Source: Barthelona sp. PAP020 (lineage: Eukaryota; Metamonada: BaSk clade). Taken from it: a stretch of DNA of 33,746 nucleotides. Position numbers and translations under genes: made by a program. The notes beneath the pieces were generated by a model. It did not search any database, was not told the origin of the DNA, and saw nothing but the letters and a program-made list of their open reading frames with translations. Location: the NCBI GenBank assembly GCA_040182905.1, contig JARQWU010000095.1, positions 1 through 33,746 on the forward strand, given 5' to 3'. This document shows, one piece after another, positions 8,349-18,216 of this stretch (position 1 is the first letter of the stretch; the number at the start of each line of letters is the position of its first letter).

Positions 8349-11300
8349 CTAGTCTTCTTCAAAATCTTCTTCTTCTTCTTCTTCTTCAAAATCAACGTAT
8401 TTTCCACCTTCATAGCCTAAATACTCACTAGTTAATTCAATTAAATTGTTGAAACCTTGAACCAACTGTTCATGAAATTCTGGATGAAAATTACTTTCTT
8501 GATCGAAAAAAAGAGCTATTTTACAAGCATCAAAAAATTGACACAATGTATTTTTGAGTTCTTCAATGCCTTCGATAACGTGTTGATCGTTATTGATGAA
8601 AAATTGTTCAAATATTCCCTTTATACCCATTTGAACAGGTGGAATTAACGTACCGTACAAACAATATTGCCTATCTTCAGCATTAACGTTTTCGTCTTCA
8701 AGAATTTTAATCTTTTCGATTAGAGAGTTTGAAATGACTGTGGCTGGATTTTGTTTGATAGTTGCTGAACTTTTAACTTCTATTCTACGAATTGGTTGGG
8801 GAAATGGTCTTTTTATTGTGAACTGGTTGATTCGGTTGTAGATTCTTGTGATTCCATCTCCTTTTGCTGGCGTAGGGTTATATTTCGTTTCAAAATAGAA
8901 TGTTCGAAGGGAAGAATTATCAATAAACTGACCATTTGCACGAATAAGATTTGAGTCGTCTTTAATGGAACATTCAATGGGTTTCAATAAAGGTTGTACT
9001 TCTTTAACAACAAGATAAGCTTTATTAATATCTTTGTTGCCTTCAATACTTCCACAACTGATCACTTTATTCAAAATATCAGCAGGTAATGTCTTTTCAA
9101 TCTTTGCCACGACATCAGGAAATTTTGTGAATGGAAAATCTCGATAGATATATGATTTGCCATCCAACATTCCAAAATCCTTTCCAATGAAAGAAACATA
9201 AAAGAAAGATCCAAATCGACAACCTTCTCCATTCTTTGGTTCAGGAAATTGTAAATTAGAAACTTTTTGATAAATTTTGATGAACTTTTCGAACAAACTT
9301 TTTGAAATTTCAAAATAGTTCGTTATCTGAAAAATCCTGAAACACATATTTGCCAATTCAATGGCGTGTTCATAATACTCATTTCTGTCAAAAATTTCTA
9401 TCCCAAACAATAGCTGTTCAAAGAGTTTATCCAAGCCAAAATCCGAAGATATTTCTTCTCTATTTTCATCATTTTCAACTTTTTGAAAAGTTTTGACGAA
9501 ATTTTCATAGAAGCCTTTTAAATGATGCAATTCTGATGATAGATTCATTTGACAAACGTCATGTAGCTCATTTTGAAACAGAATAATCAAAACAATCTCA
9601 AAACACACCATTGCAGCCTCAACAGATAAATTTTGAACAGTGAACACATTGATCATCTCTTCAAGCAAATTTTTCAGATTATTTAAGCGTAGTTGAGGAA
9701 CAGCACTCTGTTGAATGGACAATTCATACAAAACCTCAAAATATGTATCATTATCTCTTGTATCAACAGGGATAGAATGTATTATAGATAAACGTTCGTT
9801 TGCATCAATCATTGTTTTGAAGTTATGTCCAATGAACTTTTTTATTGCAGGCTTATTGGTTGGCCACACAACATCAGATATCAAATAATTGATCGATAAA
9901 TTTAATTTGTCAATGATGTCCTTTGTCAGGTAATTTGGGGAAAAAATCTTGGAGATAGCCAATGTTGTCAGATAGCGACATTTGCTGAAGTTAGTCTTCA
10001 ACATTTCAGCAAACAATGCTGCAGCTGCTTTCCGAACGGTCAGATTATCATTAATGCACCCATTTAAAGCAAATTCAATGATGAAATAAGCATGAGGTAA
10101 CTTTGTCAGAAGGGGCGATTTTAATATATGTTTTGAAGTGATAACAAATCTAGAGTTTTTCAAGATTTCATAATGATAGTGGATCGAATTAAATACCATC
10201 AATTTAAAACGATTGCAAGCAAAAATAGACAAGAATTCGTACAAGTTTTCCAAAAATTTTGGTGGAATTTGACATTTCAAAAGTTCTTGAATTGTTAGGA
10301 AGAAATTATCAAAGATTAACATGAGATTGGTTAATCCATGTATTGATATTGAAGAAATTGTGTTGTCTCTATTTTTTTTGGCTAATAACAGATTATTTGC
10401 TAACTGTTTATATCCTTTTTCCAATCTTATTGTCGATAATGGTGAAAGAACCTTAGTAAATACCGTTTTTAACATAGAAACTGATAATAATTGGGAAATT
10501 TCAAGAATATCTTCATTTCTCACGTATATTTGTTTCGGTCTAGCAAATGAAGTCACCCTTGCTAAAGAAGTCTTTTCAATAAACGAACGTTCGACAAAAT
10601 TCTTCAAATTCTCCAAATTTCTTTGCTTTTCAAATATCTTTCCTTTCTTATTCAAAAAATCTTTCAAATAGTTCAAATCACAAAAATACAAGAGTTTTGA
10701 TAAAAATTTCAAAAAATTTGATAAGGCACTCAATCTTAAATTCTTAATGAAAAACATTGGCAACTCAATTGAACTTTGATAAAATAAAGACAACACAATT
10801 ATCAATAATTCAAACCCTCCTGTCTTTGTTTCATTCAATACATTGATTAAACACCTTAAAATACTGTTATTCGAACATAAAATGAATAAAAAGTAAAAAT
10901 AACTGTTGAAAATGTTCTCTAAAGATATGTAATCACCCTGCAAAATCTTTTCATCATAAGAAATTTTTGTAAGATGCATTCTAAACAATTGTAATGCAAC
11001 GATGACAGTAGACTTTGTTTCATCAAAATCAAAAGAAGCATTTGGACTGAACTTGATTAAATTGTTAAAGGGTAAAGCAATAATGTACAGGAATTCAAAC
11101 AAAATTGGATTCTCTTTCAGTAAATATTGTTTCATTGCTTCAACATCATTGATTCGTTGAGAACCCCAATGTAATTCAGTTAATAGACACATATATTCAT
11201 CAGAAGAAGAAATACCTGCACCAAAAATAGTTAATAAATCGTATAGATTTCTAGAAACATTGAAGGTGTTGCTGGAAAAATAATGTTTGATTTCAACCGT

Positions 11301-13955
11301 TAAAGCTTCATTTTCGTCAATCAACTTTGAATTTATTGAAGGAATAGTTATTTTTCTCTTTTTTTTATCGGTAAAATCATCATTTGTTGAATTAGGGATT
11401 ACTCTTTCATTAAAGGGTCTCCAACCATCTAATGTTTGTGAAACTATATGTATCACAGGCTGAATCACTTCTAAAGGGATGGTTTTTGTTAAATGAGCAA
11501 GCATCGATCCAAAAGGTTCAATTCCAACCTTTAATAGCTCAAAAGAATAGTTACGCTCAAACAATTCTCTAAATAAACAAGAATATGCAATGACAACCAG
11601 ACCAATAGATGTGGGAACTATATTTGAACACTTTGTAAGATCATTGAAAAAAGAAACTTCCTTGTTGATCAATTGAACAAACTCATGTGAATCTGAATGA
11701 CTACCACCAACAAAAATTAACTTTTCAAGACAATCAAACAAAACCCAAGAAAATCTCACTGTGTTAAATGTCTTTTTCCAATCTGTAAAATTAATCTCAA
11801 ATAATTCTCGTATGCCATAAGCGATAGCTAATGATAAACAATCAAATAACGTTGGAATATTGGATATAGATTCGGTGGTATCGTTTAAATGATGACTAAC
11901 GAATGTGGTAACTTGCTGTGATACAACACTGACAAATGTCTTGGTACTGATTTGTTCTTCATATGAAATACTGGCAATTAACTCAAGCAATGCGTGAAAT
12001 AGAATTTTTAACTGGTCTAAATTTGCGATGTTCATATCGCTCAAAGATATTTTCACTTTCTTATTGACTTCTTGATTATCTCTAAATTCTAATCCTTTTG
12101 TTGAAGTCGTAATTGTAGGCGTTGACTGTAAATCAATCTTCAATTCATCATCATCATCAGTATCCTTCGGATTTTCCATCATTCTCTTACTTCTAAAGCT
12201 GGTCTGTTGTTCAGAAATAAGACATTTATTTTGAATAACAGAAAGAATCAAATTGAAGGTGACTGAGAAGAATTTGGTCATTGCATCGGCATTATTAATA
12301 TTTTTAATCTGCTGAATCAGATTTGGCTGGACAATATTTTCTCCTAAATCAGTAATTATCCGATTTAATGCTGAATCTTGACTATATATACTACTAAACG
12401 CTTTTAAACCATATTGAAAAATCCTTCTTCCCTGACATATCTTCGGAAAATTGATATTTGTCAAATAGCCTTCATTTAAACATGTGTACAAGGACATTTC
12501 ATAAACACCATCAGAAATCATCGTTGAATTTGGGAATAATTTGATAAATCCTTCAGCAACAAGAATTGGAGGGTCAATGTTCTTCCTAGAGACATGATAA
12601 AAGGAAACAATTAAATGTAAATCTTCAGATATATCAATTGGAGGAACAATTTGAAATTCAGACAAAAAGGAAGGCATTCTATCATGATATTCAACATTTG
12701 TCCATAATTCATCGGTCAAAGCCATATTGGTTTGATCAAAAAGTATACTTTTACGAGATTCAACAGATAAATCATCTTTATCTGCACAATGAATGCATAT
12801 GGCGATGTTTCTAATGTTCTTTCTTCCATCAGGTTTTAAATAACGTTCATAAGCTTCAAAATCAACTTTTATTGGAAAAAAATAAATGAGATGATCGAAT
12901 CCCGATGACGGACTTACAAATGAGAAGAGGTTTCCTTGTGATAAGGTATCAGAAACTACACGTCGAGTGAAACTTGGAGATTCAACTCGTAACAAAGGGC
13001 TAGGCATTAATAAGTATACTGAAGGTCTAGCAGGATTAACCTCTTCAGTAGACATACATTTGGTTCTATCAATAGGCATGCAGTTGATATCCAAATTACC
13101 GATTGAAAGATGTTCATTTGAGTTATTACTTGAAGGTGTGAGTTGTTTCAATGTTGATGAATTAATGGGATATATCTTAGCATTTAAAATGGATACACTA
13201 GTCATCAAGAGATCTATTCCCACAGAAGCATAATAATTCAAAGATATGAAATTTGTTGCTGACACAGGATGATAAGGTCCATAGAATAAAACAGCCAACG
13301 CAAAATTGGACGAAAATTCAGACTGTAAAATACGAAACGAAATCGTTTGAGGTAAATCAGAAATGAAATATAATTTTGTTTCAGTAACACGCGTATTTTT
13401 ACTGTAATCAAAAATAAACAATGATACATGAGAGATAGCTTCAGAAATAATGGGTACATTAATCATAAATTTTACTTCAAAAATTTTTGTCTTAATAGAC
13501 TCTCGTTCATAAGATTGTAAGGATCTAGACGATAATCCAGCAGTTTTGACATCAAACCATGGTGAAAAATACTGTAAAATGGGAAATTTATCATCATTTT
13601 CGGATTTAAATTTCTCTAAATATTTTGGATCTTTAATGACATTTTTTTGATAATATAATTGTCGATTATGTATAGATACAAAGGATTTTGATAAATAATC
13701 CAATGCAACACTCAACTGTAAAGAAGAAGTAGAAGACCTTTTTTTATTTTTTGTATCTTTTACTAAATGTTTCAATTGAATAGGCAATTTAGATTCATTA
13801 TCTGCATATAAAATGGTTGGTGGTGTCAATACATATTCATCTATTAAAGAACCAATGTCAAAATCTAAAGAATTTGATAAATTTAATAGATGTGGTGATA
13901 TGTTCGATAAATTATGTTTAAACTCTTTTGATTGATCTATATCCTTATGTGACAT
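8349..13955 (-). CDS. DOCK-family guanine nucleotide exchange factor (DHR-1 and DHR-2)
   Basis: 1868 residues, the usual size of DOCK proteins, which activate Rac/Cdc42-type GTPases at membranes. A DHR-1 (C2-like, phosphoinositide-binding) domain lies at about 355-500. It includes NIAICIHCADKDDL, then EYHDRMPSFLSEFQIVPP and LHLIVSFYHVS, the conserved DHR-1 strand pattern. The middle is a long armadillo-like helical region. The last about 450 residues form a DHR-2/DOCKER domain, including GSFFYVSFIGKDF, GKSYIYRDFPFTKFPDV and YNRINQFTIKRPFPQPIRR. The extreme C-terminus is a run of acidic residues from a (GAA)n repeat. No SH3 or PH domain was seen at the N-terminus, which argues against DOCK-A/B; a DOCK-C/D (zizimin-like) relationship is possible. 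ATG at 13955, stop TAG. Confidence 0.9.
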   Translation of the reverse strand: MSHKDIDQSKEFKHNLSNISPHLLNLSNSLDFDIGSLIDEYVLTPPTILYADNESKLPIQLKHLVKDTKNKKRSSTSSLQLSVALDYLSKSFVSIHNRQLYYQKNVIKDPKYLEKFKSENDDKFPILQYFSPWFDVKTAGLSSRSLQSYERESIKTKIFEVKFMINVPIISEAISHVSLFIFDYSKNTRVTETKLYFISDLPQTISFRILQSEFSSNFALAVLFYGPYHPVSATNFISLNYYASVGIDLLMTSVSILNAKIYPINSSTLKQLTPSSNNSNEHLSIGNLDINCMPIDRTKCMSTEEVNPARPSVYLLMPSPLLRVESPSFTRRVVSDTLSQGNLFSFVSPSSGFDHLIYFFPIKVDFEAYERYLKPDGRKNIRNIAICIHCADKDDLSVESRKSILFDQTNMALTDELWTNVEYHDRMPSFLSEFQIVPPIDISEDLHLIVSFYHVSRKNIDPPILVAEGFIKLFPNSTMISDGVYEMSLYTCLNEGYLTNINFPKICQGRRIFQYGLKAFSSIYSQDSALNRIITDLGENIVQPNLIQQIKNINNADAMTKFFSVTFNLILSVIQNKCLISEQQTSFRSKRMMENPKDTDDDDELKIDLQSTPTITTSTKGLEFRDNQEVNKKVKISLSDMNIANLDQLKILFHALLELIASISYEEQISTKTFVSVVSQQVTTFVSHHLNDTTESISNIPTLFDCLSLAIAYGIRELFEINFTDWKKTFNTVRFSWVLFDCLEKLIFVGGSHSDSHEFVQLINKEVSFFNDLTKCSNIVPTSIGLVVIAYSCLFRELFERNYSFELLKVGIEPFGSMLAHLTKTIPLEVIQPVIHIVSQTLDGWRPFNERVIPNSTNDDFTDKKKRKITIPSINSKLIDENEALTVEIKHYFSSNTFNVSRNLYDLLTIFGAGISSSDEYMCLLTELHWGSQRINDVEAMKQYLLKENPILFEFLYIIALPFNNLIKFSPNASFDFDETKSTVIVALQLFRMHLTKISYDEKILQGDYISLENIFNSYFYFLFILCSNNSILRCLINVLNETKTGGFELLIIVLSLFYQSSIELPMFFIKNLRLSALSNFLKFLSKLLYFCDLNYLKDFLNKKGKIFEKQRNLENLKNFVERSFIEKTSLARVTSFARPKQIYVRNEDILEISQLLSVSMLKTVFTKVLSPLSTIRLEKGYKQLANNLLLAKKNRDNTISSISIHGLTNLMLIFDNFFLTIQELLKCQIPPKFLENLYEFLSIFACNRFKLMVFNSIHYHYEILKNSRFVITSKHILKSPLLTKLPHAYFIIEFALNGCINDNLTVRKAAAALFAEMLKTNFSKCRYLTTLAISKIFSPNYLTKDIIDKLNLSINYLISDVVWPTNKPAIKKFIGHNFKTMIDANERLSIIHSIPVDTRDNDTYFEVLYELSIQQSAVPQLRLNNLKNLLEEMINVFTVQNLSVEAAMVCFEIVLIILFQNELHDVCQMNLSSELHHLKGFYENFVKTFQKVENDENREEISSDFGLDKLFEQLLFGIEIFDRNEYYEHAIELANMCFRIFQITNYFEISKSLFEKFIKIYQKVSNLQFPEPKNGEGCRFGSFFYVSFIGKDFGMLDGKSYIYRDFPFTKFPDVVAKIEKTLPADILNKVISCGSIEGNKDINKAYLVVKEVQPLLKPIECSIKDDSNLIRANGQFIDNSSLRTFYFETKYNPTPAKGDGITRIYNRINQFTIKRPFPQPIRRIEVKSSATIKQNPATVISNSLIEKIKILEDENVNAEDRQYCLYGTLIPPVQMGIKGIFEQFFINNDQHVIEGIEELKNTLCQFFDACKIALFFDQESNFHPEFHEQLVQGFNNLIELTSEYLGYEGGKYVDFEEEEEEEDFEED
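8366..8387 (-). repeat. (GAA)n trinucleotide repeat coding an acidic tail
   Basis: About seven GAA units on the minus strand inside the last codons of the DOCK gene, encoding consecutive glutamates just before the stop. Confidence 0.85.
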
Positions 13956-14070
13956 TCATACAACATAAATTCTAACAAATATTATTTGAATGAAAAGAAT
14001 CCTGTAAAATTCCCTTTTTAAAATTAAATTGTAATTTTTTTTTTTACCAATTTAAAAAAAGATATTTCTC

Positions 14071-14796
14071 ATGAGTGATGATGAATTCGATAGATGGTCA
14101 AGTAGCGATCGTCCTTTAACACCTTCTGAAAAAGATTTTACCTATGGAACTACTTTTCAAAACAATGATGAAGAAAATCTTCAAAATAATTTTAATAATA
14201 CAGAATCAGATTTTATTGATACCAAAAAGAAGAAAAAAATTTATTATGAAAGGTTTGAAAAAACAGACCCTTGGGCTACTTTAACATTACCTAAATTGAG
14301 TTCTTCAACACATTTACACAAACTAAACATGACCAAAGTCAATAAAACTACCACTAAAAAAATGAAAAAAAAATCTAACTTGAACACAAGTGGGAAATTT
14401 GAGCATCGTAGTCAAAGAAAAGCTCAAACTCAAAGGTTGTACCGAAATCCAGATTATTTCAATGATATTCCTGTGAATTCAAGTCCCAGATATCTCACTA
14501 AACAATCGACCCCTTTTGGTTTTGAAGATTCTGGACATTTAGATATCCCTAAGCCATTGAATTTTGACAAAATGAATAGTACGAATGCTGTTGATATGAC
14601 TGATCCCATTGCGAAATTCTCCCGTCCTACTGTTCGTAGTGCAAGGTTAACTAGGGAAAAAAATACAAATAAAAGACAAGAATTTACCAGACCAAAAACT
14701 GCAGGCATTCCTTTGGCGACTTTTTCATCTCGTTTTGATGCTTTTCCCAAGAGAAGAAATGAGTGGAAGACAGATTATTCCTTTTTGCCAAATTAA
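14071..14796 (+). CDS. Small basic, low-complexity protein of unknown function
   Basis: 241 residues with no domain I recognise. The N-terminus is acidic and Ser/Asn-rich (MSDDEFDRWSSSDRPLTPSEK). The middle is strongly basic (KKMKKKSN, HRSQRKAQTQR). The C-terminus contains RPKTAGIPLATFSSRF and ends in an aromatic EWKTDYSFLPN. RPKTAG-like basic motifs occur in some microtubule-associated and axonemal proteins, so a cytoskeletal role is a guess only. It is divergent from the DOCK gene with 115 bp between start codons, so the two probably share a promoter region. The reading frame is uninterrupted and composition matches its neighbours, so I treat it as a real gene. The stop is TAA. Confidence 0.7.
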   Translation: MSDDEFDRWSSSDRPLTPSEKDFTYGTTFQNNDEENLQNNFNNTESDFIDTKKKKKIYYERFEKTDPWATLTLPKLSSSTHLHKLNMTKVNKTTTKKMKKKSNLNTSGKFEHRSQRKAQTQRLYRNPDYFNDIPVNSSPRYLTKQSTPFGFEDSGHLDIPKPLNFDKMNSTNAVDMTDPIAKFSRPTVRSARLTREKNTNKRQEFTRPKTAGIPLATFSSRFDAFPKRRNEWKTDYSFLPN

Positions 14797-14923
14797 TTTA
14801 TAAATTAGACTTGTATATTTATTTTGTCTTGTTTTCATTCCCAAAAAACACCTTTTGTGTAAAAAAAAAAAAAGACTCACACACACAGAAAAAATACTTT
14901 ATACAATAACACAAAAAATTCAG

Positions 14924-15787
14924 CTAGGTTTTCATGGCCTTCTCTTGGTCTTGCCCAACATCAATCCGATTAGCACCTATACCGTACACATCTGAGGGTG
15001 CTTTGGAAATTTTAATGTCGCCCTCTTCAGCTAAAAGAATCCATGACCAAGGAATACAATAAACCGCATGAAGACCATTAGTTTCCAAGCTATCATCGAA
15101 GTATCGCACCAAATAATGAATTTCTGTGATTTTTGAAGCAGTATTATACCAATTTCTTCTTCCTAAAATCCAAGCAGGGTAAAAAGTAGTAGAATCTGGA
15201 TATACCGCTAAAACTACATCTCCAATTTGAAAAAAACTATCTATTGTGGGCAATTTCCTGATTTTAGCAGATGTAACCTGATAACATGTCTTTTTATCAA
15301 CATAATCTGCAATAGTATAAATATCATCTTTTTTTTCCTTTATTGAACCCAGTATCCAATATATATTATTATCTAAGGATATTTCAACTGCTACGCGTTG
15401 CCCCATCTCTGAATTATAAAATTTTCTAAAAATTTCAAATCCAACAAAATCTTTCTTGAATGATTCATTATTGAAAACTCCTTCTATAAAAATGATAGTT
15501 TCATAAGCTAAAATATCTTCCAATAATTTTATTAATTCATCTAAACTTTTTTTGTAATTATTTGCTTCTTTTTTTATTGAATACAGTTTTTCTTTAATAC
15601 CAAATTTTTGATGATAAACACCAAGATTAATATTTTCATTATCAATATTATTTTGAGTATAATTGCAAGATACATTAAAATCATTGATATCAGTTTGTAG
15701 ATTTGTTCTTGTATCCTGAGTATTTGCAATAACATTATCAAAACTTTCTTGCATTGAAAACCATTTGTTTGCAAGAATTGTTGACAT
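14924..15787 (-). CDS. SGF29: SGF29-like SAGA-associated factor with tandem Tudor domain
   Basis: 287 residues. The N-terminal half is helical and likely coiled coil (about 10-100). The C-terminal half (about 128-255) matches the SGF29 tandem Tudor domain: GQRVAVEISLDNNIYWILGSI opens the first Tudor repeat. In the second, GDVVLAVYPDSTTFYPAWIL corresponds to the family motif VLALYPxTTxFY, followed by YLVRYFDDS. In known SGF29 proteins this domain reads H3K4me2/3 and tethers SAGA-type acetyltransferase complexes to promoters. The length is close to that of human SGF29 (293). It is a divergent pair with the coiled-coil gene, with only 38 bp between the two ATGs. The stop is TAG. Confidence 0.85.
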   Translation of the reverse strand: MSTILANKWFSMQESFDNVIANTQDTRTNLQTDINDFNVSCNYTQNNIDNENINLGVYHQKFGIKEKLYSIKKEANNYKKSLDELIKLLEDILAYETIIFIEGVFNNESFKKDFVGFEIFRKFYNSEMGQRVAVEISLDNNIYWILGSIKEKKDDIYTIADYVDKKTCYQVTSAKIRKLPTIDSFFQIGDVVLAVYPDSTTFYPAWILGRRNWYNTASKITEIHYLVRYFDDSLETNGLHAVYCIPWSWILLAEEGDIKISKAPSDVYGIGANRIDVGQDQEKAMKT

Positions 15788-15825
15788 GTTTCACAAAAAA
15801 ATTTTAGATTTTTATTCATTGAAAC

Positions 15826-16767
15826 ATGAGTTACAAACCACGTTTTCAATTCGATCAACCTTTGGAAGATCGTGAAAAAGTGATAGATGATCAACCCGAT
15901 GATAATAATTATTTTCAAAACGATTTAAATACCAATAGTTCAAATTCAACAATTTCTAATGACCAATTCATTCAAAGAATAGAATCTGATACAGCTCAAT
16001 CACCTATTTCAAAGATTTCTCCTCGAAAATCAACACCAAATTTAAATATTCATCATTCAAACATTCAATTCAAAACACATTCTGAAGAATTAAATTATTA
16101 CAGAACTAGAATGATTGAAGTTGAAAAGAGATTAGCTGCCATGGATTCTATACGTCAATTGACTACTGAACAAGTTTCCAAATATAAAATTAATGTAGGT
16201 ATTGCAATGGATGCATTAAAGGCCCAAAATGCAGAATTAGTGGATAAGATACATGCAATTGAGATTGAAAAAGAAAATTTCGAGCAAGACATTATCACTT
16301 TAAAGAACGAGATTAACAGCTACAAAAGTTTAAAGACAGAAATAGAAAAATTGAGGGATTCTGAGAATCTTTATAAGGCAAGATGTGCGACATTGATGAA
16401 AGAGCAAGAGAAATTAAAGAACTCCTTGTTGGATGAACAGTTTCATGAACGCACAGAAAAAAACAGTTATATAAGGACAATGCAACCTTCTAAACTTCCA
16501 AATCGACCTTCATTAATTTTGCAACCTTCTCCTACATTATCCGAACAAGAACGCACAATTATGGAAGGGATCCACAAATTAGACAACATTTTAGAGGATA
16601 AGAACGATTTCAGAATCGAGGAAAAGAAGCTTTTAAACACACCCAAACCGAGAACGGGTCCATTGCCTCGAGCTCATGTATCTAAATTGGCTAATGCTAA
16701 AAGGAAAGGAAAAATAAATAATATAAAGCATCTTCCTTTACATGGAGTAAAAATGAATTTTCAATGA
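15826..16767 (+). CDS. Coiled-coil protein of unknown function
   Basis: 313 residues. The first about 85 residues are polar and probably disordered (Asn/Ser-rich, with SPISKISPRKSTPNL). Residues about 85-210 form a long continuous coiled coil (heptad-like LNYYRTRMIEVEKRLAAM ... LKNEINSYKSLKTEIEKL). The tail is basic and Pro-rich (PKPRTGPLPRAHVSKLANAKRKGK). I do not recognise the family; centrosomal, septal or cytoskeletal scaffold roles are all possible. TTCATTGAAAC immediately precedes the ATG and may be an initiator element, leaving a very short 5' UTR. Stop TGA, with a TAA two codons later. A candidate poly(A) signal AATAAA lies at 16772-16777. Confidence 0.8.
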   Translation: MSYKPRFQFDQPLEDREKVIDDQPDDNNYFQNDLNTNSSNSTISNDQFIQRIESDTAQSPISKISPRKSTPNLNIHHSNIQFKTHSEELNYYRTRMIEVEKRLAAMDSIRQLTTEQVSKYKINVGIAMDALKAQNAELVDKIHAIEIEKENFEQDIITLKNEINSYKSLKTEIEKLRDSENLYKARCATLMKEQEKLKNSLLDEQFHERTEKNSYIRTMQPSKLPNRPSLILQPSPTLSEQERTIMEGIHKLDNILEDKNDFRIEEKKLLNTPKPRTGPLPRAHVSKLANAKRKGKINNIKHLPLHGVKMNFQ

Positions 16768-17100
16768 GATGAATAAACATGTACTTATTTTTTTTTTGCA
16801 AAACAATTTAAAGGTTATGTATCCTGTTTTTCTGTTAATTAGAATTGGATATGATTATTGAAAAGAAAACTGAGCTTTAGCTATTGATTTGTTGAAGATA
16901 AATATGCACTGGAGATTTTTTTTGATTTTTCAATTTTAGAACTTGAAAACACTCTTTCACAATTCCTGGAGTCAAAAAAATTGTATTTTTAGATCCAATT
17001 CACAGCATTTATAGTATTTCTCGTGTTTCTTCCAAAAAAAAAAAAATAAAAAAAAGACAAATAATCAAGACTATGGTACATTTATTAAGAACGTTGGATT
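16768..17100. other. Convergent intergenic region
   Basis: 333 bp between the 3' ends of the coiled-coil gene and the kinase gene. It holds poly(T)/poly(A) tracts and AATAAA at 16772; no gene or structured element was seen. Confidence 0.7.
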
Positions 17101-18015
17101 TTACCCTCTTCTCAATGGAGGCAAAGCTCCTAACCTTTTGGGTTGCTTTGATAGAAGTGACTGACGCATTAAAGACTTTCTTTTGTTTTCTGCTTTTACG
17201 ATTCTCCCAGCAATGAAAGGGTGTCTAAGTATTTCAGTCAATGAAAGTCTTTCTTCTGCTTTGGTTAAGGTTCTAAAGATGAAATCTTTTGCAACATCAG
17301 AAATAGCATCAGGTAATGGAGGGATTTGAATCTGATGAATTTTTAATTTTGTAGCGTTTTCTGAATCTGCATCAAATGGGGGTCTTCCAACGAGCATTTC
17401 AAAAGTAAGAACGCCTAAAGCCCAAATATCTACTCCTTGATCATACCCTTTTCCAGAAAGAATTTCCGGAGCCAAATAATCAATTGTTCCGCAAATTGTG
17501 TATCTTCTGGCGTCCTTGGATTGAATTGCTGATCCAAAATCAGCAATTTTGATCTCATCTTCATTCGATAACAATAAATTTTCCAATTTTAAATCTCTAT
17601 GAATAATATGATGATGTTGTAAATGACCTAAAGCACGAGATAATTGGGCAATGTAATTTGCAGTTAATTCTTCAGAAAAATGATGGTTTGTTTTTAATTT
17701 GGTATATAAATTACCACCAGAAGCATATTCTTGAATCAAATACACATTGTCTTCATCTTCAAACAAGCCAAATAATCGAATAATATTATTATGAAACAAC
17801 TTAGTCTGTATGCTAACTTCTCGATTAAATTGATCTCCAATGACTTCAATTTGTAAATCTGTTTTTTTCAATGTTTTTAAAGCGATTATACATTCGGATT
17901 CTTTTTCTCTAGACAAAAAAACTTTTCCATATCTTCCACAACCAATTTCAGGCCCTATTATAAAATCGTTAATGCTCCAATATTCCTTTTCTTCAGTTTG
18001 ATCTATTGAAGGCAT
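17101..18015 (-). CDS. Aurora-like serine/threonine protein kinase
   Basis: 304 residues, nearly all kinase domain (about 17-270). The glycine loop is GCGRYG (25-30). The ATP-anchoring lysine is K47 in ALK, and the helix-C glutamate is E66. The catalytic loop HRDLKLEN runs 139-146, DFG is 159-161 and APE is 182-184. The activation segment RRYTICGTIDYLAPE aligns with the Aurora hallmark RRTTLCGTLDYLPPE; T173 is the likely activating phosphosite. Spacing and length fit Aurora kinases, which drive mitotic spindle and cytokinesis steps. Two departures are notable: HRDLKLEN replaces the Aurora HRDIKPEN, and DFGSA replaces DFGWS. A divergent Aurora or a related family (PLK or AGC-like) should be separated by phylogeny. 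The stop is TAA. Confidence 0.85.
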   Translation of the reverse strand: MPSIDQTEEKEYWSINDFIIGPEIGCGRYGKVFLSREKESECIIALKTLKKTDLQIEVIGDQFNREVSIQTKLFHNNIIRLFGLFEDEDNVYLIQEYASGGNLYTKLKTNHHFSEELTANYIAQLSRALGHLQHHHIIHRDLKLENLLLSNEDEIKIADFGSAIQSKDARRYTICGTIDYLAPEILSGKGYDQGVDIWALGVLTFEMLVGRPPFDADSENATKLKIHQIQIPPLPDAISDVAKDFIFRTLTKAEERLSLTEILRHPFIAGRIVKAENKRKSLMRQSLLSKQPKRLGALPPLRRG

Positions 18016-18216
18016 GAACGAACATCAAAAAAATTCAAAAAAAATAGGTAACTTTTTCAAGCTCTTTTATTTCAATCAATAATTCATAATATTGTCAAAT
18101 ATCGTTGATTCTTTGATGATAAATTTAAAAGAAACGTCAATAAGGGAGATATTAACCTTTGATTTTTAAAGAAAATAAAAAGTGGACAACATTAATTTTT
18201 TATATAATTCATTGAA

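Noticed and set aside
10321-10671. 116-codon frame opposite the DOCK gene
   Set aside because: It lies fully inside a well-supported coding sequence and has no domain of its own.
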